A stretch of DNA of 64,000 nucleotides from Vibrio nereis NBRC 15637 (GCF_001591105.1 NZ_BCUD01000001.1:582188-646187); one strand, 5' to 3'; positions 8,546-16,332 are shown, counted from the first letter of the stretch. The notes: generated from the letters alone by a model not told the origin. Numbers and translations: made by a program.

Positions 8546-9610
8546 CTAGTATATAAAGTGGAACCAGCTAGCGATGTGGATTTGTGACTGTGCCATTAAA
8601 CGCCAAACCGTGTTGTTCTTTGGATAAACAACTATCGTCGCGCGCGACCCAACAAAAAGTGCAGAAGGGAGGCTTTCTTGGCTAGTTAAATTTACCCGAG
8701 TACGTTGTGCATCACGAACCCAACGGTTGCTTACTTCTACTTTGGTGAGATCTCCATTAGGCGTTTGTTGAGCTGCAGCGACACCGTAATCACGGCTGGC
8801 AATATCAAATTCGTACACACTTCCAGGGTAGGCATCGAATGCCACTAAAGCGTCGTAATTTTCATTTACATTGGCCACCGACTTTTCACGAAAGTCAGCC
8901 GCAACCCACATTGAGCCTGTCGGCACAAAAGTAAGCAATGGCATATTGCTATTTGCCATCGTGCCAACTTCAAGCTGAAGGTTAGTGACAACGCCATCGC
9001 TTGGTGCAATTACATGTGTATTAGTAACGTCTAATTGCGCTTTTTCTAGATGATTTTTGGCGATACGGACAGCCGTGCTTTCACCTTTCTTATCTCCCAA
9101 TTGAGCCTCAATCACTTTTAAGTTCTGTTGCTCAGCTTTGAGAGTTGCACTTGCGACCTGATTTTGTGCAAAAGCATTGTCAACGGAAGACTGCGAAATC
9201 ACTTTTTGCCTAGACAGTTTAAGTAAACGATTATATTCACTGTGCGCATTATCAAATGTCGCTTGGGCCCGTGCAATGTTAGCTAATGCACCTTCTCGCT
9301 GGGAGTATAACGTTGCCTCTTTCTCATAGGCAGATTGGAGAGACAGTTCAGCCTGGACTAACGCGATCTCATACTTTCGCTCGTCGATGGTAAATAACAC
9401 ATCACCTTTTTTAACCAATTGGTTATTCTCAACCAACACTTGTGTCACTTTTCCAGAGACTTCGGGGGCAACTTGTACTACATATCCTTGCACTCTGCCT
9501 TCTGTCGTGAGAGGAGCGTGGCGGTCAGCAATGATAATGTATAAAAATAGAACGATAAACAGGACAATTAGTGTGCGCATCCAATGCCTGAATTTTTGGT
9601 CTGCTGTCAT
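8546..9610 (-). CDS. HlyD-family membrane fusion protein (EmrA/AaeA-like)
   Basis: 354 residues from MTADQKFRHWMRTL. A further upstream frame extension lacks a ribosome-binding site. One N-terminal transmembrane helix (about 9-28), then a biotinyl-lipoyl-like half (VQVAPEVSGKVTQVLVENNQLVKKGD), a long alpha-hairpin (about 85-190) and the second half (VIAPSDGVVTNLQLEVG), as in HlyD_D23 and EmrA. Such adaptors bridge an inner-membrane pump and an outer-membrane TolC channel. Partner: the DUF2955 protein just downstream. Control is probably by the divergent LysR protein at 9710. Confidence 0.88.
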   Translation of the reverse strand: MTADQKFRHWMRTLIVLFIVLFLYIIIADRHAPLTTEGRVQGYVVQVAPEVSGKVTQVLVENNQLVKKGDVLFTIDERKYEIALVQAELSLQSAYEKEATLYSQREGALANIARAQATFDNAHSEYNRLLKLSRQKVISQSSVDNAFAQNQVASATLKAEQQNLKVIEAQLGDKKGESTAVRIAKNHLEKAQLDVTNTHVIAPSDGVVTNLQLEVGTMANSNMPLLTFVPTGSMWVAADFREKSVANVNENYDALVAFDAYPGSVYEFDIASRDYGVAAAQQTPNGDLTKVEVSNRWVRDAQRTRVNLTSQESLPSALFVGSRATIVVYPKNNTVWRLMAQSQIHIASWFHFIY

Positions 9611-9709
9611 TAGAAGTTCCGGATAACAAATAAGGTGAAGAATTATAGAGAAGTTACTCACACTTCAGTAGAATGACATAAGGCACATAAATGAGCTAAA
9701 AATAGGACA

Positions 9710-10570
9710 ATGAACGTAAGTTTCGATGATCTCTATCTATTCACACAAACCGTCGTCCACGGTGGGATAAGCGCAGCGGCTGAAGCGAATAACATGCAGC
9801 GCTCGAAAGTAAGCCGACGATTACAAGAGCTTGAAAAAGCGATGGGGTTTCAGTTACTTATTCGTACCACGCGAACCATTGAACTCACCGAACATGGCAA
9901 GCGTTTATTTGAGCTCGTCGGTCAATCGGTTGAACATATTCAGCAAGGCCTGAATGTGATGCATGAATATCAGCAAGAGCTAAGCGGCAGGGTGCGTTTA
10001 GCGACTCCTTCAGCACTAATGAGCTCCGCCGCTTTTAATTCAATCATCACTGAATATACATCTCGATACCCAGAGGTCTCAGTTGAAATAGAAAACCACC
10101 AGGAAAGTGTTGACCTGAAACGCCAAGCTTTTGATCTTCAGCTTTTACCCAGCGTGGTAAAAGTGACAGATGACAGTTACGTGCAATTCAGTTTGCTACC
10201 GTATCGCAGCCATTTTGTTGCTTCTAGAAAATACTTAGACAGGCACGCACCAATAAAAAGTATCGAGGACCTGCAACAACATAGGCTGTTAACCAATCGA
10301 TACAACGCCAACTTGCTAGATCTAGAGTTGCACATTGGTCTCAAATCAGACGATTTGAATTTACTGCGTTCAATGGCCATTGCAGGGAACGGAATTGCAT
10401 TTATTCCACAGGCTCATTCAAAACCAGCGCTGAGTGATGGCTCGCTGATAGAAGTGCTGCCTGAATTTACGCATCCAAAACAACACCTAACTTTGATCTA
10501 TCCATCTTCGTTGTTTCTGCCAAACAAAGTTAAAGCTTTGATTGAACTGATCAGAGAGAAGTTCAAATAA
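9710..10570 (+). CDS. LysR-family transcriptional regulator
   Basis: 286 residues. An N-terminal winged helix-turn-helix (about 3-62; SAAAEANNMQRSKVSRRLQE) is followed by a LysR substrate-binding domain (about 88-284). It is divergent from the HlyD-DUF2955 genes with a ~99-base gap, so it most likely controls that efflux pair in response to an aromatic or organic acid, as AaeR does for aaeXAB. The specific ligand cannot be told from sequence. Start ATG at 9710, preceded by AGGAC. No clear terminator follows directly; an inverted repeat lies 66 bases downstream. Confidence 0.88.
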   Translation: MNVSFDDLYLFTQTVVHGGISAAAEANNMQRSKVSRRLQELEKAMGFQLLIRTTRTIELTEHGKRLFELVGQSVEHIQQGLNVMHEYQQELSGRVRLATPSALMSSAAFNSIITEYTSRYPEVSVEIENHQESVDLKRQAFDLQLLPSVVKVTDDSYVQFSLLPYRSHFVASRKYLDRHAPIKSIEDLQQHRLLTNRYNANLLDLELHIGLKSDDLNLLRSMAIAGNGIAFIPQAHSKPALSDGSLIEVLPEFTHPKQHLTLIYPSSLFLPNKVKALIELIREKFK

Positions 10571-10635
10571 AACGGCTATGCTTATATAAAACTGTATTTG
10601 AATCTCACAAATCCAATAAACTGATCTATATAGCG

Positions 10636-10680
10636 CTAATAATCATTTTGTTAATCTCTGATTATCAGAATGATTATTAG
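10636..10680. repeat. Long imperfect inverted repeat near dif
   Basis: Arms of 15 bp (CTAATAATCATTTTG at 10636-10650 and its complement at 10666-10680, one G·T mismatch) flank a 15-base AT-rich loop. It is followed by GTATTTTATGG, which is not a good T tract, so it is at best a weak terminator for the LysR gene. It could equally be a remnant end of an element or a protein-binding palindrome close to dif. Confidence 0.6.
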
Positions 10681-10777
10681 GTATTTTATGGTAAATTAAT
10701 TATGTTTAATGTCTGAGGTTATTCGGACAGTGAAGGGGATTATCAATTGTACAATCCACTATCTTATATTAAGATTC

Positions 10778-10805
10778 ATTTAACATAATATACATAATAC
10801 GCACT
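10778..10805 (-). other. dif: dif chromosome dimer resolution site (XerC/XerD target)
   Basis: Read on the minus strand, the 28-bp site has XerC arm AGTGCGTATTA, central hexamer TGTATA and XerD arm TTATGTTAAAT. The XerD arm and hexamer are identical to E. coli dif. The XerC arm differs at three positions in the way I recall Vibrio dif1 differing. XerCD recombine dimeric chromosomes here at division under FtsK control. Filamentous phages such as CTX use dif1 as an integration site in V. cholerae. Flanking KOPS polarity and matS density agree that this is the terminus. Confidence 0.93.
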
Positions 10806-10809
10806 TTAA

Positions 10810-11052
10810 TTAGAAGCTTATCAGGGGTGATTTTAACTTAGTTACGCCGTATTTGGCTGTGGCTGCTTTGCACGCTTCGTCGGCTGTCTTGTATGGGCCG
10901 TGAACTTCGATGCCATCACAACGGCCACTGGATAAGAACCAGTCATCCACTTTAAAACCATACTGCTGATTCAGTTTTTGTACTGTGTCTTTGGTGACGT
11001 TCGACACCATACATGTGGGCTCAGCATCTTGCCCATTCAAGTAGCCGAACAA
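10810..11052 (-). CDS. Small orphan protein abutting dif
   Basis: 80 residues if started at the TTG at 11052. The frame stays open ~16 codons further upstream to a TGA-TAA pair at ~11105, but contains no ATG or GTG. AAGGAA lies 15 bases before the TTG, too far for a good ribosome-binding site. The stop codon is only 5 bases from dif. Visible features are two cysteines (EPTCMV and SGRCDG) and a C-terminal helix DEACKAATAKYG, suggestive of a small exported domain. I recognise no family. The weak start suggests a truncated gene. Confidence 0.45.
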   Translation of the reverse strand: MFGYLNGQDAEPTCMVSNVTKDTVQKLNQQYGFKVDDWFLSSGRCDGIEVHGPYKTADEACKAATAKYGVTKLKSPLISF

Positions 11053-11181
11053 CTGTCCATTAGCTATTTCCTTCTTTGCTAAGCAAACAGCCTGAACCGA
11101 AAGCCACTTGATTTATCAACTCGAGTTGGCGGCTTTAGAGACTTGAGACTAACTCTTCTGGAAATGTTTTCTTTATAACAT

Positions 11182-11337
11182 TCACAACTCAGCTTCGGTT
11201 TGAGTCAGCTTCAAGCCATCCATTTTAAGCTCTAGTTTTCTAATGTTATTGACTACCAAGTAATAGATACCTATTTGGTAAGCAGTTTGTTCATAGATAA
11301 CTCTCGATGAGTTTCTTTTATACCAGCCGAAGTTCAT
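11182..11337 (-). CDS. Possible small ORF (51 aa) or gene remnant
   Basis: The ATG at 11337 opens 51 codons beginning MNFGWYKRNSSRVIYEQTAY and ending in a stop at 11182. The composition is protein-like: aromatic N-terminus, then a charged helix KLELKMDGLKL. The ribosome-binding site is weak. The frame is open for a few codons upstream, so it may be the tail of a decayed gene. No family recognised. Confidence 0.3.
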   Translation of the reverse strand: MNFGWYKRNSSRVIYEQTAYQIGIYYLVVNNIRKLELKMDGLKLTQTEAEL

Positions 11338-11382
11338 CGACCAATTTCTTAGACTTAATGGCCTGGATTACAAATCACATCA

Positions 11383-11395
11383 GTGACGCCGTCAC
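11383..11395. promoter_or_regulatory. matS: matS site (MatP-binding), perfect match
   Basis: GTGACGCCGTCAC fits the palindromic consensus GTGACRNYGTCAC exactly. It is 580 bp from dif. MatP bound at such sites organises the Ter macrodomain and delays its segregation. Confidence 0.88.
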
Positions 11396-11408
11396 TAGCG
11401 TATGAAGA

Positions 11409-11879
11409 CTATATCATTAGCCTCATAATATGTTGTGGTCCTGCAGCACCGCCTAGGTAAAGCTCTGCAGTATCTTCAAAACCTGCTTTTAGATAGCAAC
11501 TTTTGGCAATTGGGTTTTTGCAATTAACAGTGAGATAAATACTGGACGTTTTTGGGTAGTATTTTTTTACGTGATGTCTTAGTTGTTCTACTGATTTAGT
11601 ACCGTATCGTTTTCCTTGGTGGCGGTGATCAATAAAGAATGCTCTAAGACCGACACAATCACTTTCAGCAAAGCCATAACGTTTTGCAAAACCTAAATCC
11701 AACAAGAAAAAGCCTACTACTTCATTTTCGTTGAGTATTACATGCGGTTCACACTCTAGTTCCAATCCAGATAGAATTTCTTCTATTGTACCAACGAACT
11801 TCAACTGCTCGGATTCTACCTTTAAGCGTTCTACATATTTAAGGTGTCGCTGAGACTCCATTCTTTGTATATTTATCAT
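11409..11879 (-). CDS. GNAT-family N-acetyltransferase
   Basis: 156 residues with the GNAT fold. Beta-4/acetyl-CoA loop motif A reads AFFIDHRHQGKRYGTKSVEQL, with the Q-x-x-G-x-G/A-like HQGKRYGT. Motif B follows with LTVNCKNPIAKSCYLKAGFEDT. It would transfer an acetyl group from acetyl-CoA to an amine, but the substrate is unknown. The N-terminus RHLKYVERLKVESEQLKFVGT resembles the receptor-side helices of spermidine-type GNATs. It belongs to the accessory gene block beside dif and is co-directional with its neighbours. A weak GGATTG precedes the ATG. Confidence 0.85.
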   Translation of the reverse strand: MINIQRMESQRHLKYVERLKVESEQLKFVGTIEEILSGLELECEPHVILNENEVVGFFLLDLGFAKRYGFAESDCVGLRAFFIDHRHQGKRYGTKSVEQLRHHVKKYYPKTSSIYLTVNCKNPIAKSCYLKAGFEDTAELYLGGAAGPQHIMRLMI

Positions 11880-12051
11880 CTAACAATCCGTTTATTATCC
11901 TTATTGAACAGTGGCTTATGGTGTCATAGACATGCTATAAGTCAACTTAAGCTTCGTTGATACGTCGTGTGTAGGTACATTAATTGCTCTATTATATTTA
12001 GTTATAGTGCACCACAGGCAAGAAAAAGCACTAAGATGTGCATTTTATTAA

Positions 12052-13293
12052 TTAAGGTGTTGTTAAACCCACTCGACCAGGATGGCTGCTACGAATCTTT
12101 TTCAATGCATCTGGCGGCATTTGCACATTGGCAAACCAAAACGGCTTATGCTTTTCAACGAATACATTGCTGCGGTCCAATGTGTCAAACATGGCATAAG
12201 TTTGGGCCTGAGCTAAAGCTACTCCAAAATCACTTCTTTGCAGTACAGGGACGTCATTAAGGTCATCTAGCAAGGCACTTTTCAGATGAAGACTATTAGG
12301 TCCCCACTCTATTTCCTCTACGACTTTCCGAGTTAAACTCTTTTCCAACCTAGAGATTAACTTTGGCAGAATATTCAGATCTGGGGTTATTTCCGCACAC
12401 GCGTAGTACTCTTCACGCATGTTGTTTTCACGGTAGGACCTCATCTTATTAATCAGCGCATCTTCGAAAAGCTGTGGAAAATGATTCACTATTGCAAAAT
12501 AACTGATTGTTCGCAGCACACCTAACAATATCCCTTGCTCTGGATTTTTTACTTTCGCCTCCTCTAGGCGCATCCGGGTGACATTTGCTGTAAGGATCAT
12601 ATGTTGCCAGAGCTTAGGTGCAATGGTCTTAGTTACAGGGTTGTGCCATCGTAAAATGGGCTTAATCATTAAGATAGGAAAAAGCGATTTGCAGTTTTCG
12701 ATCCCCAAAGTGCCTAACGCAATTGTTGGGTCATTAACACTACGAGACATTTTGCCAATCCGAGCACAAAACTTTTGATCATTAACAAGAGCGATTAAGT
12801 TTAAACGGAGTTGATTGTCGTTAGTGGTAAGAACGGAAAACTTACTAAAGCTAATAGAAGGAGAATATGCTGTGCTTAAAAAATACGAGAAATCAGGGAA
12901 TCGACCAAACAGCTTGATGACTGAGAGATCATTCAAATAACCGGAAATAAATTTCTCAGACTCACTTGCCACTTCTTTTGCAACATTAGTAAGAACTCTT
13001 TGCTTTTCTGCTTCGGCCTGTCTTCTTTCTTTTACCTTTTCGCTCTCACACTCTAATAACAAGCGCTGATTCCTAGTGATTCGCTCTTCTTCTTTTAAAA
13101 TGACACTGTCACAAAACTCATTTTGACGGCTCAATGCACTATCCACGTCAGATTGATCAACAAGATACTTATGGCTAACTAGCCATTTCGCATGACGATC
13201 TTTAGTAAGCAATGCGATTTCTCGCGCTAATGCAGTGGCTTCACTGTTATATTTTCTATTGGTAACTAACAAAACGAATAAGACAAATGTCAC
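12052..13293 (-). CDS. Degenerate HDOD-domain membrane-anchored protein
   Basis: 413 residues from a GTG at 13293. The hydrophobic helix (ILSIVTFVLFVLLV) begins upstream of that GTG and is cut off by an in-frame TAG seven codons earlier, with no usable ATG, so the true start is uncertain. Next comes a long coiled coil (about residues 15-105), then an HDOD-like helical domain (about 120-270): LGTLGIENCKSLFPILMIKP, LWQHMILTANVTRM, ILLGVLRTISYFAIVNHFP. HDOD proteins are non-catalytic relatives of HD phosphohydrolases used in signalling, and the HD pair is absent here. It follows the TolA-III-like gene by 37 bases. Confidence 0.65.
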   Translation of the reverse strand: MTFVLFVLLVTNRKYNSEATALAREIALLTKDRHAKWLVSHKYLVDQSDVDSALSRQNEFCDSVILKEEERITRNQRLLLECESEKVKERRQAEAEKQRVLTNVAKEVASESEKFISGYLNDLSVIKLFGRFPDFSYFLSTAYSPSISFSKFSVLTTNDNQLRLNLIALVNDQKFCARIGKMSRSVNDPTIALGTLGIENCKSLFPILMIKPILRWHNPVTKTIAPKLWQHMILTANVTRMRLEEAKVKNPEQGILLGVLRTISYFAIVNHFPQLFEDALINKMRSYRENNMREEYYACAEITPDLNILPKLISRLEKSLTRKVVEEIEWGPNSLHLKSALLDDLNDVPVLQRSDFGVALAQAQTYAMFDTLDRSNVFVEKHKPFWFANVQMPPDALKKIRSSHPGRVGLTTP

Positions 13294-13330
13294 TATTGAT
13301 AAAATGATCTATATTTTGTGACGCTATCGC

Positions 13331-13639
13331 TCAGTTTGCAATATGAATCCGTATGTATTTTTCCGGTTGCTTGTATTTAAATCGCTCTCCCTTCTTTATT
13401 GCTTTCTTGCCTACTTTGCATACATAGTGATCGCCAGTACCTCTAACTCGTCTTATCTTCGCCCATTTATCTTGATGAACAAACTCAATATATAAATCAC
13501 AATAACCAGATGCATCTTGTTTAGATAACTGGCGCTCGATGCGTTTCTTCAGCTTTTTAGCTATTTTGTTATGACTTGAGTCATCAACTGCGATTGCTCC
13601 ATGGGAAATAAGCAAGGAAAATATAAGTAGAACTCTCAT
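13331..13639 (-). CDS. Exported small protein resembling TolA C-terminal domain III
   Basis: 102 residues starting at MRVLLIFSLLISHGAIA, a clear signal peptide cleaved near A17-V18. A strong AGGAGGT sits 8 bases upstream and excludes the longer frame extension. The mature part (~85 residues) has the TolA-III pattern: a lysine-rich helix (KIAKKLKKRIERQL), a strand with Cys (GYCDLYIEF), a GTGDHYVC turn with a second Cys 26 residues on, then helix KVGKKAI. Domain III of TolA has the same two cysteines ~24 residues apart. TolA itself spans the envelope; this copy lacks domains I and II, so it should be free in the periplasm. Function unknown. Confidence 0.7.
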   Translation of the reverse strand: MRVLLIFSLLISHGAIAVDDSSHNKIAKKLKKRIERQLSKQDASGYCDLYIEFVHQDKWAKIRRVRGTGDHYVCKVGKKAIKKGERFKYKQPEKYIRIHIAN

Positions 13640-13743
13640 TATTGATACCTCCTGCACCCAGAATATCAAAGGTGCAGGTTTGAGAGTAAACGAATGGATA
13701 TCGGATAGAGGTATGGAAGGGAAATCAGTAACTAATATGTCTA

Positions 13744-14055
13744 TCAGCCAGACTTTTTTGTGCCTTTAGAACGAAAACCTTGATGAGGAAAAACATTTCG
13801 AATGCGCTGCTGTACTTTCTTTGGCACTTGCTTAGAAAAGTGAAGTTTTGTCCCTGTACGTTGTTGATACACTTTAAGCTCGCCATCGAACGGAGTGTGC
13901 TCTGCAATATCAGTGACATTGTGTCTGAACGTGGGAGGAAAATGCCCTTTTTCTTTTACAATTTTGCCATCTTCAAATTTCACCTTTAGCACTGGCCTAT
14001 CTACAGCAACTAGCCAAAAGATGATTGCAGCAGCAATTAATATTACATAGAGCAT
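13744..14055 (-). CDS. DUF3634 family protein
   Basis: 103 residues. One N-terminal transmembrane helix (about 2-18, LYVILIAAAIIFWLVA) is followed by VDRPVLKVKFEDGKIVKEKGHFP and a basic C-terminal domain ending RSKGTKKSG, which matches the small Vibrio/Shewanella DUF3634 family. Function unknown. It lies 11 bases downstream of matP in the same direction and is probably co-transcribed. It marks the boundary where conserved core synteny resumes to the right of the dif-proximal accessory genes. Confidence 0.8.
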   Translation of the reverse strand: MLYVILIAAAIIFWLVAVDRPVLKVKFEDGKIVKEKGHFPPTFRHNVTDIAEHTPFDGELKVYQQRTGTKLHFSKQVPKKVQQRIRNVFPHQGFRSKGTKKSG

Positions 14056-14066
14056 ATGCCTTCCCC

Positions 14067-14513
14067 TTAATCTAACAGTTTAGATAAGTCTTCTTTTAAA
14101 TTATTGACTGTCCTACTCGCCTTTTCACTGCGCGATGCTTCTGTTAACAAGTACTCAATCGCATCTGACAAGGTACAACCAAGCTCGTTGGCTCGGTAAG
14201 ATAACTTTTCCCACACGCGGTAATCTAAATCGATAGATTTCTTCTTCGTGTGGATTTGTTCGGCGTTAAAATGACGCTTGCGCTTTGCCCGAATAGCTTG
14301 CTTGAGTTTATTATCTAGCTCTTGGGACATGTGGTTGTCTATCCACTCTAGAACTTGTGTGGGTTGATGCTCAAGTTTGCGTAACTCATTGACAGCAGCA
14401 TCTGCTTCGCTTGAATCAATGTGTCGAGTGATTGACTCACCGGCTTTCCATTTATTGATGAGGTAATTCCATTTCCAACCACATTCTAAGTTTTCAAGCT
14501 GTTGATATTTCAT
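14067..14513 (-). CDS. matP: Macrodomain Ter organiser MatP
   Basis: 148 residues, the usual length. An N-terminal helical domain with CGWKWNYLINKWKAGESITRH (conserved W residues) is followed by HFNAEQIHTKKKSIDLDYRVW, the ribbon-helix-helix strand that contacts matS. The C-terminal coiled coil (about 120-148) allows tetramerisation and bridging of distant matS sites. MatP condenses the terminus region and delays its segregation. It is divergent from lonH, as in E. coli. A near-matS sequence lies 29 bases upstream of its start, raising possible self-regulation. Confidence 0.96.
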   Translation of the reverse strand: MKYQQLENLECGWKWNYLINKWKAGESITRHIDSSEADAAVNELRKLEHQPTQVLEWIDNHMSQELDNKLKQAIRAKRKRHFNAEQIHTKKKSIDLDYRVWEKLSYRANELGCTLSDAIEYLLTEASRSEKASRTVNNLKEDLSKLLD

Positions 14514-14541
14514 TAATTCACAGTTTCCGTTAACTTGTTAG

Positions 14542-14554
14542 GTGACAGCGTAAC
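14542..14554 (+). promoter_or_regulatory. matS: matS-like site between matP and lonH
   Basis: GTGACAGCGTAAC has one mismatch to matS (GTAAC instead of GTCAC). It lies in the 172-bp divergent promoter region of matP and lonH, so MatP bound here could act on matP transcription. The same A-for-C change occurs in three other near-sites in this window. Confidence 0.55.
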
Positions 14555-14685
14555 TCTATCCTCTATGAGTTACAATCCCTATTGTAATCGAAAGTCGATC
14601 AAGATCATTAGAATAAATTATCGGTATCTCGCACTTACCTTTTTCTATATACTTTCACCCAATTTTCCATCTATGAACCAAATCA

Positions 14686-16332
14686 ATGAATCAAGAAAGC
14701 TGGTGCTCAGTAACGCCACAATATTCACAGTACGATGAGGCTATCAAACGTTTCTCGTCACTAGAACACGTTGATTTTATCGGCATCCAGCCACGATTAA
14801 GGCAATCTTTAAATACGTTTACATCACTACAAGGTTTCACGAGAGCTCTGATTATCAACTCGATTGATAATGCTTTCTATCGTAACCTAATCAAACGTTC
14901 TCTAGAGCAAGCTGACTCACATAAATGTGTGCATGTTACCGAATCTCTTACATCCCAGAGTTTACTCGGTTCATACATGTGTAACGAAAATGGTGATATA
15001 ACGACGTTTAATGAGGGACTGCTACATAAAGCCGACAACGGTTATTTGATTATTCCAACCAACTTAATTTTGGCAAACCCAGTAAGTTGGCAAGCTCTAA
15101 AAACAGTTTTACTTGGCCAAGAATGTAGCCCTGTCAACGTAAACCCACAAAGATTAGCCAAACACGAGCCAAGTCAGTCTTTTGATGTGAAAGTCATTAT
15201 TGTGGGTGATCGTGACCAAATATCTGATCTTGAATGCATTGAACCAGAGCTGTACAACGGCTTAGCGCTTTATACAGAAGTGGAAAATGAGCTGGCCTTG
15301 GATGCCTCTAGCATCGAAAGCTATTTAGGCTACCTAGCTTGGATAATCAATAGCTATTCAATCCCTGAGTTAACATTTGATGCCATTCATCGAGTGATGG
15401 CTGCTGGTGCTCGTTATACTGAAGATCAGGACTACATGCCTATTGAAACTCTATGGTACCTGTCTCTTTTCCAAGAAGCTTGCTTACACACTGATGGAAA
15501 GAACCTTACATCAGATAGTATTGAGAATGCGGTCGCCAATAAATACCAACGAGAATCGTATTTATCTGAACGAGCGCTGGCAGACATTACAGAAGGACAA
15601 GTTGTCATCGAAACTCGTGGTGAGTGTATTGGACAGGTAAACGGTTTAACTGTGATTGATGTACCAGGCCACCCTATGTCTTATGGTGAACCAGCTCGAA
15701 TCTCGTGCGTGATTCACTTTGGAGATGGTGATATCTCGGATGTAGAACGAAAAGCTGAGCTTGGTGGTAACCTACATGCTAAAGGCATGATGATCATGCA
15801 AGCATTCGTCAGCAGTGCTTTACAACTAGACGAACCTTTACCCTATTCAGCATCCGTTGTTTTTGAGCAATCTTATTGTGAAGTAGATGGGGATAGCGCG
15901 ACTCTAGCCGAGCTTTGTTCGTTTGTTAGCGCGCTGTCTGAGTACCCTATTAATCAACAAGTCGCGGTCACAGGTGCGGTTGACCAGTTTGGCCGAGTAC
16001 AGGCCGTTGGTGGTCTTAACGAAAAAATAGAAAGCTTCTACCACGTATGCCAACATCAAGGATTAACTGGTAAACAAGGCGTCATTTTACCAAAAACAAA
16101 CTTAAAACATCTTGCGTTAAACAAAGACGTTGTCGAGAGTATAAAGAACAATGAATTTCATATTTGGTCTGTCTCTACAGTTGACGAAGCTATCCCTCTT
16201 ATTATGGGCAAACCTTTCCGAGGCGATGATAAAGAAAGCGTTATTAGCAAGATTGCCCAACGTATTGAAAACTTTGAAAGACATGAACAGCCACCAGGAA
16301 TTGTGGAACGCATCAAAAACTGGTTTTCTTAA
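14686..16332 (+). CDS. lonH: Lon-like protease homologue LonH (YcbZ family)
   Basis: 548 residues. The N-terminal region (about 1-290) resembles AAA-like domains of LonB-type proteins but has no intact Walker A. The C-terminal peptidase domain (about 310-520) has catalytic Ser404 in GDSATLAELCSF and Lys447 in GGLNEKIESFY. The 43-residue spacing is the same as S679/K722 in E. coli Lon. It is expected to be an ATP-independent or pseudo-ATPase Lon relative; its cellular substrates are not known. It is divergent from matP and followed by fabA, the same order as E. coli matP-ycbZ-fabA. Confidence 0.9.
   Translation: MNQESWCSVTPQYSQYDEAIKRFSSLEHVDFIGIQPRLRQSLNTFTSLQGFTRALIINSIDNAFYRNLIKRSLEQADSHKCVHVTESLTSQSLLGSYMCNENGDITTFNEGLLHKADNGYLIIPTNLILANPVSWQALKTVLLGQECSPVNVNPQRLAKHEPSQSFDVKVIIVGDRDQISDLECIEPELYNGLALYTEVENELALDASSIESYLGYLAWIINSYSIPELTFDAIHRVMAAGARYTEDQDYMPIETLWYLSLFQEACLHTDGKNLTSDSIENAVANKYQRESYLSERALADITEGQVVIETRGECIGQVNGLTVIDVPGHPMSYGEPARISCVIHFGDGDISDVERKAELGGNLHAKGMMIMQAFVSSALQLDEPLPYSASVVFEQSYCEVDGDSATLAELCSFVSALSEYPINQQVAVTGAVDQFGRVQAVGGLNEKIESFYHVCQHQGLTGKQGVILPKTNLKHLALNKDVVESIKNNEFHIWSVSTVDEAIPLIMGKPFRGDDKESVISKIAQRIENFERHEQPPGIVERIKNWFS

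Larger units (their letters stand above)
10571..10809. other. AT-rich dif-flanking intergenic region
   Basis: A non-coding stretch between the LysR gene and the first accessory gene. It holds a 15-bp-arm inverted repeat (10636-10680) and the dif site (10778-10805), described separately. No gene or promoter could be supported in the remainder. Confidence 0.7.
11053..11408. other. Spacer with a doubtful 51-codon ORF and one matS site
   Basis: No well-supported gene lies in this 356-base stretch. It contains the open frame at 11182-11337 and a perfect matS site (11383-11395). Stops are scattered in the other frames, and no terminator-like hairpin was seen. Confidence 0.5.

Noticed and set aside
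8984..8996. GTGACAACGCCAT as a matS site left of dif
   Set aside because: Three positions fail the consensus (TCAC is replaced by CCAT), too weak to claim.
10810..14060. Integron cassettes (attC sites) to explain the accessory genes
   Set aside because: No repeated attC-like palindromes with GTTRRRY core sites between the genes, and intergenic distances and orientations do not show cassette order.
10806..14600. Second dif copy flanking the accessory block (phage attR)
   Set aside because: No other sequence resembling either XerC or XerD arm was found, so an intact dif-flanked prophage is not supported.
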